This document shows positions 1-4,817 of a stretch of 6,551 nt of DNA, piece by piece. The translations under genes were made by a program, and so were the position numbers. Within the stretch, counting starts at the first letter, position 1, and each line of letters opens with the position of its first letter. The notes beneath the pieces were generated by a model. It was given only the letters and a program-made list of their open reading frames with translations. It was not told the origin of the DNA and ran no database searches. This DNA comes from JARROD01 sp037384225 (lineage in GTDB: Bacteria > Pseudomonadota > Gammaproteobacteria > Pseudomonadales > Cellvibrionaceae), in contig JARROD010000352.1 of the NCBI GenBank assembly GCA_037384225.1, positions 1 through 6,551 on the forward strand, given 5' to 3'.

Positions 1-2516
1 ACCACCCGCCCCAGTTGCCGATCGCAGTCGGCGGCGAGAACCTGCAGCGACTCCCGCAAAATATCCATACCGTCAAGCGTTACCCCCAGCCGTTCCTTTA
101 CGCTGGCAATCAGTTCCATGGCCAGCAGTGAATCGCCGCCGATGACTAAAAAATTATCGCGTCGATCGACATGCTGCTTCCGCAATAGCTGGCACCAGAT
201 ATCTGCTAGTTCTCTTTCCGAAGCGGTTTGTGGCGCTTGCACCTGCTCCTGCGCCGACCCTTCCGGCGCAGGCGGCGCACTCTTAAGCCCGGGTAGCGCG
301 TTGCGATCGACTTTTAAATTGTGGTTGAGTGGCAGCGCTTCCAGTTCCCGATAAAATCCAGGCACCATATAGTCCGGCAAATACTGTTGTAAATGCTCGC
401 GCAGCCCGCGGGCACCCACCGTGCCAAGTTTGTCGGCGACGAAATAAGCAATCAGACTGTCGCCGGCGGGCCCGCTGTTGCCGGCCATTACCACGCCGTC
501 GCGCACACCCGGCGCCTGGCGCAGGTGGTATTCGATCTCCCCGAGTTCAATTCGCATACCCCGCAACTGAACCTGAAAATCCCTGCGTCCAAGCAGTTCG
601 AGATTGCCTTCGGGGTTGATGCGTCCGCGATCGCCGGTGCGGTAGAAGCGCACACCATCGCGGCAGAAAAATTTCTCCGCGGTTAATTCCGGGCGCCGCA
701 AATACCCTTTCACCACCCCGTCGCCGCCTATGCACACATCGCCCGCGACACCGATTGGAACAATGTTTCCATCTTCGTCCAGCACGGCGACGCTGACATT
801 GGCGAAGGGTTTACCTACATAGGTTTTCACCACCGGGGTATCCGGATCGATAAACCAGGTACACCCCATACAGCTCACTTCGCTGCAGCCGTAAATGACA
901 TACAGTTCAGCACCGGAAAACAACTGCTGCAGTTTGCCCAGTAACTCCGGCGGTATCATATCGCCGCCGGAGGAAAGGTGGCGGATACCGGAAAACGTGC
1001 ACGGATCCATTTCCCGCGCTTCGATATAGGCAACCAGTTTTTTCAGCAAACTCGGACCGGCGTGAATGAAACTGATCTCCTTTAAGGTTTCCACCATCAA
1101 TTGCGGATCGAGAATATGCCCGCGATCGAGTAGCAACAGAGTTCCCCCCGCTACCAGGGGCGACAATAGCTCGAACATGCTGATACTGAACGTGAAGCTG
1201 GCCATCGCCGGCATCACATCGCTGCTGTTAAAACCGTAGCGCTCCTGTGATACGCGAATATAATTGATCAGATTGGCGTGGCTTGCCATCACGCCCTTGG
1301 GTTTTCCCGTGGTGCCGGAGGTGTAGTAAATATAAGCGGTCTGAGACGGGTCTATCTCAACTTCCGGCGTGTGGTCAGGTTGCTCGCGGAGCGCGGCTTG
1401 TTCCTGGTCCAGACACAGTAAAGGCCGCTCACCAAAGTCGAGTCTGCTGATTAGTTCGGTTTGGGTGATTATCAGTTCCGGTGCGGTATCTTCAAGGATT
1501 GCCTCTACGCGGTAACGCGGATACGCCGGATTGAGCGGAACATAAACAGCGCCGGCCTTGAATATCGCCAGCAGCGCCACGGCGATATCCAGCGAAGGTT
1601 CAACGCAGACAATAACCTGTTTGTCCGCACCAATGCCCCGCGCCAACAGGTAGTGCGCCAGTTGGTTGGCACAGCGATTAAGATCCCCATAGCTCAACGA
1701 TTGCTGTTGAAAACGCACCGCTGTTTTAGCCGGCTGCAACAGCGCCTGTCGTTCGACCTCCCGGAATACCGGCTCGGGGGAAAAATCGCGGGAAGCGCCC
1801 GCACCATTGCGGTGCAACCAGTCCAGCTCTTCTTCTCTAAACAAGGATAGCTCGGCCAATGAAGATTGCGGGTTGGCGACAGCCGAAAAAATCAGCCCCT
1901 GTAGATGTCCGGCCAGGCGTTTGATCGTGGTGGCCTCAAACAGCAGTGCGTTATAGACAAAAACCGCTGTCAACGTTACACCGTCGCGGGTCAATATCAG
2001 CTGCAAATCGTAGCCATTACCGGTGCCTTGGGACACTGAATCCCACTCTGAATCCTTCTGCTGGGCACTACCTTCACCGAGTGCAACAGCCAGTGCTCGG
2101 TCGGCAGCTTGCGAGCCTTCGCAGGTACCAGCCAGAGACTGGGAATCTGTGTGTTCCAACAAGTGCTCAGTGTGGACGAGTAGATCCAGAAACCTTGTCT
2201 CTCCGCTCACAGACAGCGCCAATGGTCGGTCGAGCCATTCCCGATCAGGCAAAGTGACACTGAATAGGGTTAAAGGAATAGTCGCTTGACCGGAATAGCG
2301 ATAAAACAGGGCTCCGCAAACAGCGAGTAAAAACGCGCTGTGTTGCGCTGTAGAAATTTTCCCCGTGGCGATCAGCTGCTCCACTGGATTGTTGTTTAAA
2401 ACAAATCCGTGCCGCGATACACGGTAAGCCAACGCGGGGGTTTTTAATCGATCATAGGGAAGCTGGAGCGAGCCTGCTTCCCTGCTACCGGCGAAATCAG
2501 CTTCGGCTATTTTCAT
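1..2516 (-). CDS. Nonribosomal peptide synthetase, half-condensation/adenylation/carrier module (3' end beyond window)
   Basis: The reverse strand is open from ATG 2516 to the left edge: 838 codons with no stop. Residues about 18-229 resemble only the C-terminal lobe of a condensation domain (LPYDR at 19-23, FYRYSGQ at 71-77, YNALLFEATTIKRLAGHL at 188-205). The N-lobe with HHxxxDG is absent. The adenylation domain, about 245-740, has A1 LSYGDLN 274, A2 FKAGAVYVPLNPAYP 319, A3 YTSGTTGKPKG 398, A5 YGCSEVS 542, A7 YRTGD 625, A8 near 643-662 and A10 Lys735. It would form an acyl-AMP and load it on the carrier domain (about 765-835, FLVIGGDSLLA, phosphopantetheine Ser796). The pocket residues read S-I-F-H-L-S-I-C-M-K, with Ser444 in place of the usual Asp235, so the substrate cannot be assigned. 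In-frame TAA at 2520-2522 fixes the start; no good Shine-Dalgarno is visible. Residues 121-169 form a polar, low-complexity stretch inside the C-lobe. A loading module is the likeliest role (inference). Later domains, a terminal release domain and any MbtH partner lie outside the window. Confidence 0.95.
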   Translation of the reverse strand, partial: MKIAEADFAGSREAGSLQLPYDRLKTPALAYRVSRHGFVLNNNPVEQLIATGKISTAQHSAFLLAVCGALFYRYSGQATIPLTLFSVTLPDREWLDRPLALSVSGETRFLDLLVHTEHLLEHTDSQSLAGTCEGSQAADRALAVALGEGSAQQKDSEWDSVSQGTGNGYDLQLILTRDGVTLTAVFVYNALLFEATTIKRLAGHLQGLIFSAVANPQSSLAELSLFREEELDWLHRNGAGASRDFSPEPVFREVERQALLQPAKTAVRFQQQSLSYGDLNRCANQLAHYLLARGIGADKQVIVCVEPSLDIAVALLAIFKAGAVYVPLNPAYPRYRVEAILEDTAPELIITQTELISRLDFGERPLLCLDQEQAALREQPDHTPEVEIDPSQTAYIYYTSGTTGKPKGVMASHANLINYIRVSQERYGFNSSDVMPAMASFTFSISMFELLSPLVAGGTLLLLDRGHILDPQLMVETLKEISFIHAGPSLLKKLVAYIEAREMDPCTFSGIRHLSSGGDMIPPELLGKLQQLFSGAELYVIYGCSEVSCMGCTWFIDPDTPVVKTYVGKPFANVSVAVLDEDGNIVPIGVAGDVCIGGDGVVKGYLRRPELTAEKFFCRDGVRFYRTGDRGRINPEGNLELLGRRDFQVQLRGMRIELGEIEYHLRQAPGVRDGVVMAGNSGPAGDSLIAYFVADKLGTVGARGLREHLQQYLPDYMVPGFYRELEALPLNHNLKVDRNALPGLKSAPPAPEGSAQEQVQAPQTASERELADIWCQLLRKQHVDRRDNFLVIGGDSLLAMELIASVKERLGVTLDGMDILRESLQVLAADCDRQLGRV

Positions 2517-2562
2517 GTGTTATCTGCTACATTAAGTGATTTCTAAATAAAGATCGAATTTA

Positions 2563-2592
2563 ATTGTATTTGCACAACTAAAACAGCAACAA
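2563..2592 (-). promoter_or_regulatory. Possible sigma-70-like promoter for the NRPS gene
   Basis: Read on the minus strand, TTGTTG (2592-2587) and TACAAT (2568-2563) are separated by 18 bp. They lie about 47 bp upstream of the NRPS ATG in an AT-rich stretch. Spacing and boxes are acceptable but not strong, and AT-rich DNA gives such matches by chance. The 17-bp tandem repeat lies directly upstream, where an activator site would be expected. Confidence 0.25.
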
Positions 2593-2633
2593 ATTATCAA
2601 CGCCAAAACTACTACAGATTTTTACAGCACAGA

Positions 2634-2667
2634 CCGACTGACTACGGTTTCCAACTGACTACGGTTT
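2634..2667. repeat. Tandem direct repeat, 2 x 17 bp
   Basis: CCGACTGACTACGGTTT (2634-2650) is followed immediately by CCAACTGACTACGGTTT (2651-2667), a 16/17 match. The pair sits about 118 bp upstream of the NRPS start and abuts the long hairpin. It could be a duplicated regulator site, the edge of a small repeat element, or a simple slippage duplication. Confidence 0.85.
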
Positions 2668-2726
2668 AGTATAGCCTTCTCTCTACATTGTTGTTTCCCA
2701 TCAATGTAGAGAGAAGGCTACACTAA
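2666..2726. repeat. Long near-perfect inverted repeat (hairpin)
   Basis: The left arm TAGCCTTCTCTCTACATTG (2672-2690) and right arm 2702-2720 are perfectly complementary over 19 bp across an 11-nt loop (2691-2701). After one mismatch (2671/2721), five more pairs extend the stem to 2666-2726, giving 24 of 25 paired positions. No T-tract follows on either strand, so it is not a canonical intrinsic terminator. It may be a small palindromic (REP or MITE-like) element, a processed hairpin RNA, or an operator. Only one copy is in the window. Confidence 0.85.
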
Positions 2727-2743
2727 GTTTAATTTAATAGCTA

Positions 2744-2938
2744 ATGACGGATTCCGCCAGTTTCATCCCCAGCAATCTGACCGCTGGCACCGCCCCCGTT
2801 AACTCACGCGGCAAACCACAAACAAAACCAATTGGTCACACACCCTTCGCACTACCCTGTGTAGAAAAGCAGGAGACCCTCTATCACCGGCAACGGCTGT
2901 TTGCCAAGCTAACTAATAGTAAATATATCCTCAGGTGA
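2744..2938 (+). CDS. Doubtful small ORF, 64 aa, unrecognised
   Basis: An ATG-to-TGA reading frame begins 18 bp after the hairpin. The predicted peptide is polar and basic towards its end (YHRQRLFAKL, ending KYILR), with no signal peptide, membrane segment or motif that I recognise. No Shine-Dalgarno sequence precedes the ATG; the upstream bases are AT-rich with no purine-rich box. It may be a chance ORF or the remnant of a decayed gene, and it is listed only because it is the longest frame in this gap. Confidence 0.15.
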   Translation: MTDSASFIPSNLTAGTAPVNSRGKPQTKPIGHTPFALPCVEKQETLYHRQRLFAKLTNSKYILR

Positions 2939-3072
2939 TAAGTCAATTGCGGTATATAAGAATAAAATCATTCCCAATGGCCCGTTGTTTTTGCTTTACT
3001 GGGGGTTGATGTCTGTAGTGATTTATCATCGTGATAGTAGTCCAACTCGAATTAACATTTAGAATCAATAAG

Positions 3073-3120
3073 CCTAACATTCGAAATGCCTAACATTCGA
3101 AACGTCTAACATTAGAAACA
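3073..3120. repeat. Tandem repeat, 3 x 16 bp, in the rmf upstream or leader region
   Basis: The units are CCTAACATTCGAAATG (3073-3088), CCTAACATTCGAAACG (3089-3104) and TCTAACATTAGAAACA (3105-3120), exactly in register. They are followed by a partial unit ATTCGAAACA (3121-3130) that runs up to the rmf ribosome binding site. A degenerate copy, ATTAACATTTAGAATC, lies at 3051-3066. The core of the unit is the palindrome TTCGAA, intact at 3080, 3096 and 3122 and changed to TTAGAA at 3112. The position suggests a regulatory role in rmf transcription or translation (inference). Confidence 0.85.
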
Positions 3121-3147
3121 ATTCGAAACAAAGAGGTACTCCCAACT

Positions 3148-3351
3148 ATGAAACGCCAAAAACGTAACCAACCAGAACGCGCATTCAGTAGAGGCTACCA
3201 GGCAGGGGTGGAAGGCAGGTCGCGAAGCCTGTGCCCCCACGACAATGGCTTTACGCGACAAAACTGGTTAAACGGCTGGCGTGAAGGACGAGAAGACCAT
3301 TGGAATGGTTATAACCGTGCGGCGCAGGCGCAAAAAATCACCAGCCTGTAA
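3148..3351 (+). CDS. rmf: Ribosome modulation factor (RMF)
   Basis: This small basic protein of 67 aa pairs inactive 70S ribosomes into 100S dimers in stationary phase or starvation, protecting them from degradation. The N-terminal part follows the family pattern closely: MKRQKR at 1-6, ERAFSRGYQAGVEGRS in the middle, then CP and W-L-x-G-W-R-E-G. E. coli RMF is 55 aa. This one carries about 12 extra polar C-terminal residues (NGYNRAAQAQKITSL), as longer RMF forms in other gammaproteobacteria do. A purine-rich box AAGAGGT at 3131-3137 lies 10 nt before the ATG and supports the start. The gene is monocistronic, divergent from the NRPS and convergent with pyrD. RMF genes are classically controlled by growth rate and ppGpp; here a 16-bp tandem repeat fills the upstream region. 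Confidence 0.96.
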   Translation: MKRQKRNQPERAFSRGYQAGVEGRSRSLCPHDNGFTRQNWLNGWREGREDHWNGYNRAAQAQKITSL

Positions 3352-3384
3352 GCTGAAACCGAGCCACTTTCATCACTGCCCAAC

Positions 3385-3403
3385 CGTCCGTCACCCGCGG
3401 ACG
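3385..3403. terminator. Weak candidate stem-loop between convergent rmf and pyrD
   Basis: CGTCCG (3385-3390) pairs with CGGACG (3398-3403) across a 7-nt loop in the 59-bp gap between the rmf and pyrD stops. It is GC-rich and placed where a bidirectional terminator would sit. No T-run follows on either strand, so intrinsic termination is uncertain. Confidence 0.25.
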
Positions 3404-3410
3404 CAAGCCG

Positions 3411-4439
3411 CTAAGCCGAATGGTTAAAGGACGCAATAGCGTCCGCCACTTCGGCGATGAGATCCGGGCCACGGTAAATAAAACCCGTGTACAGCTGCAC
3501 CAGCCGTGCGCCCGCGGCTATCTTGGCTGCAGCGTCAGCCCCGCTGACGATGCCACCGACACCGATAATCGGCACCTTGTCACCCAGGTGAGAGTATAAA
3601 TTGGCGATAATCGCGGTCGACTTCTCCGCAAGCGGCGCCCCGCTCAACCCACCCGTTTGTTCGGCAAAATGCAACCCCTCAACCCCCTCGCGAGTGATCG
3701 TTGTATTGGTGGCGATCACGCCGTCTATGCCCTGCTCCAGCACCACGCCGGCCACGGCGGCGATTTCCGTATCGCTCATATCAGGCGCAATTTTCACTGC
3801 CACCGGCACATAGCGTCCACTGGCATGCTGCAGACTGCCCTGCTCTCTTTTGATCCCCTCCAGCAGTGATTTTAACGCGTCGCCGAACTGTAAATTGCGC
3901 AAACCCGGCGTATTGGGTGAGGAGATGTTGATGGTGATATAGTCGGCCAGGGCATAAACTTTGCGCATACCTATCTGGTAATCCCGCAGTGCCTGGGATT
4001 CCGGCGTGTCCTTATTTTTACCCAAATTGATACCCAGCACACCTTGATATCGACGCCGTTTCACCCGATCTATTAAATAGTCCACCCCTTTGTTGTTGAA
4101 TCCCATACGATTGATAATCGCCTCCCGCTGCGGCAGACGGAACAAGCGGGGCCTGGGATTACCGGGCTGCGGGCGCGGAGTGACCGTGCCGATCTCCACA
4201 AATCCGAACCCGAGTTCCCCGAAGGCATTGAAACAGTCGCCATTTTTATCCAGCCCCGCGGCCAATCCAACGGGGTTGGGAAACTGTAGCCCCATCACCT
4301 GCATAGGATTCATCGGCACAGCGGTGGCAAAATACCTGAGCAACCGCAGTCTTTCGGCGGCTCCCAGTAGATCCAGGGTCAACTCATGGGAAAGTTCGGG
4401 GTCGAGATGAAACAGCGCGCGGCGGGCGAGTTTATACAT
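3411..4439 (-). CDS. pyrD: Dihydroorotate dehydrogenase (quinone), class 2
   Basis: This enzyme oxidises dihydroorotate to orotate, the fourth step of pyrimidine synthesis, using FMN and passing electrons to membrane quinone. The 342 aa match the usual class 2 length (E. coli 336). The N-terminal helical part (1-40) that contacts the membrane and quinone is present. The TIM-barrel signatures follow: GLAAGLDKNG 58-67, RMGFNNKG 111-118, GINLGKNKDTP 136-146, NISSPNTPGLR 171-181 (holding the catalytic serine typical of class 2), VAVKIAPD 213-220, ATNTT 243-247, GLSGAPL 264-270 and the phosphate-binding IGVGGI 292-297. Nothing is missing or broken. ATG at 4439 is preceded by AAGGAAA (4457-4451), 11 nt upstream. 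It lies downstream of the DUF2835 gene on the same strand with an 87-bp gap and is convergent with rmf, a neighbourhood I also recall from Pseudomonas. Confidence 0.98.
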   Translation of the reverse strand: MYKLARRALFHLDPELSHELTLDLLGAAERLRLLRYFATAVPMNPMQVMGLQFPNPVGLAAGLDKNGDCFNAFGELGFGFVEIGTVTPRPQPGNPRPRLFRLPQREAIINRMGFNNKGVDYLIDRVKRRRYQGVLGINLGKNKDTPESQALRDYQIGMRKVYALADYITINISSPNTPGLRNLQFGDALKSLLEGIKREQGSLQHASGRYVPVAVKIAPDMSDTEIAAVAGVVLEQGIDGVIATNTTITREGVEGLHFAEQTGGLSGAPLAEKSTAIIANLYSHLGDKVPIIGVGGIVSGADAAAKIAAGARLVQLYTGFIYRGPDLIAEVADAIASFNHSA

Positions 4440-4483
4440 AGGCGGCTATCTTTCCTTATACATGCAATACCCAAAGCGTTTGA

Positions 4484-4497
4484 GATTTAGGTAAATC
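4484..4497. repeat. Short palindrome upstream of pyrD
   Basis: GATTTA and TAAATC form a perfect 6-bp inverted repeat around GG, inside the 87-bp gap before pyrD. It could be an operator half-site pair for pyrD, but palindromes of this length also arise by chance. Confidence 0.3.
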
Positions 4498-4526
4498 GGG
4501 GCGCAAGGATAAAGGAAAGCTCGGGT

Positions 4527-4748
4527 TCAATCTAATTTTTTTATATGGGTGAAACGGTGGTTCTGATCAAACTCCACGCAAAAACTGCCCCGAACCCCCT
4601 CGTGAGTAACAAACGGGCGCAGGATTTGCGCGGGAAATCGTATCCGGCGCCCGTCCCTGGCCCGCACCAGCACAGAGCGCGCTGTACCCGTGTACAGACG
4701 CTGAAACTGCTCTGGTGAAATGCACAGATCAACAACAATCGATGTCAC
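4527..4748 (-). CDS. DUF2835 family protein
   Basis: This 73-aa soluble protein matches the small DUF2835 family of gammaproteobacteria, recognised by VDLxISxEQFxxLYxGTARxVxVRARDGRRxxFPA at about 6-40 and LRPFVTHEGVRGSFCVEFD at about 43-61. The family has no established function that I know of. The alternating hydrophobic pattern suggests a compact mostly-beta fold, and there is no signal peptide or membrane segment. The start is GTG at 4748, supported by GGAGAA (4763-4758) 9 nt upstream and by family similarity that begins at once (TSIVVDL). It follows the glutamate dehydrogenase stop by 69 bp and precedes pyrD by 87 bp on the same strand, so it may be co-transcribed with either. The whole gene is intact. 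Confidence 0.9.
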   Translation of the reverse strand: MTSIVVDLCISPEQFQRLYTGTARSVLVRARDGRRIRFPAQILRPFVTHEGVRGSFCVEFDQNHRFTHIKKLD

Positions 4749-4817
4749 CTGCCAAGGTTCTCCGCGCTATCGCCTGTGGGTGCTCCCAAACATCCGGAAT
4801 CGGTGTCCGTCACCCAT

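Larger units (their letters stand above)
2517..3147. other. Repeat-rich AT-rich intergenic region between NRPS and rmf
   Basis: These 631 bp separate two divergently oriented genes and must hold the promoters of both. Visible contents are a 17-bp tandem direct repeat at 2634-2667, a long hairpin at 2666-2726, a doubtful small ORF at 2744-2938, and a 3 x 16-bp tandem repeat at 3073-3120. No tRNA, rRNA, transposase gene or CRISPR structure is seen. From 2939 to 3072 I see nothing beyond a degenerate repeat copy near 3051. The DNA immediately upstream of the NRPS start has stops in frame and does not encode a missing condensation N-lobe. Confidence 0.8.

Noticed and set aside
1461..2289. Plus-strand ORFs opposite the NRPS
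   Set aside because: They oppose an unbroken NRPS frame with recognisable condensation and adenylation motifs and have no ribosome binding sites or family features.
1..2516. NRPS as a pseudogene because its condensation domain is incomplete
   Set aside because: The frame is open throughout, adenylation and carrier motifs are intact including Lys735 and Ser796, and the short N-terminus has its own start codon.
2666..2726. Hairpin as a rho-independent terminator
   Set aside because: No run of T follows the stem on either strand, and it lies in the upstream region of divergent genes, not downstream of one.
3073..3130. 16-bp repeats as a CRISPR array
   Set aside because: The units are contiguous with no unique spacers and are too short for CRISPR repeats.
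4090..4410. 106-codon plus-strand ORF opposite pyrD
   Set aside because: It is a shadow of the pyrD coding frame.
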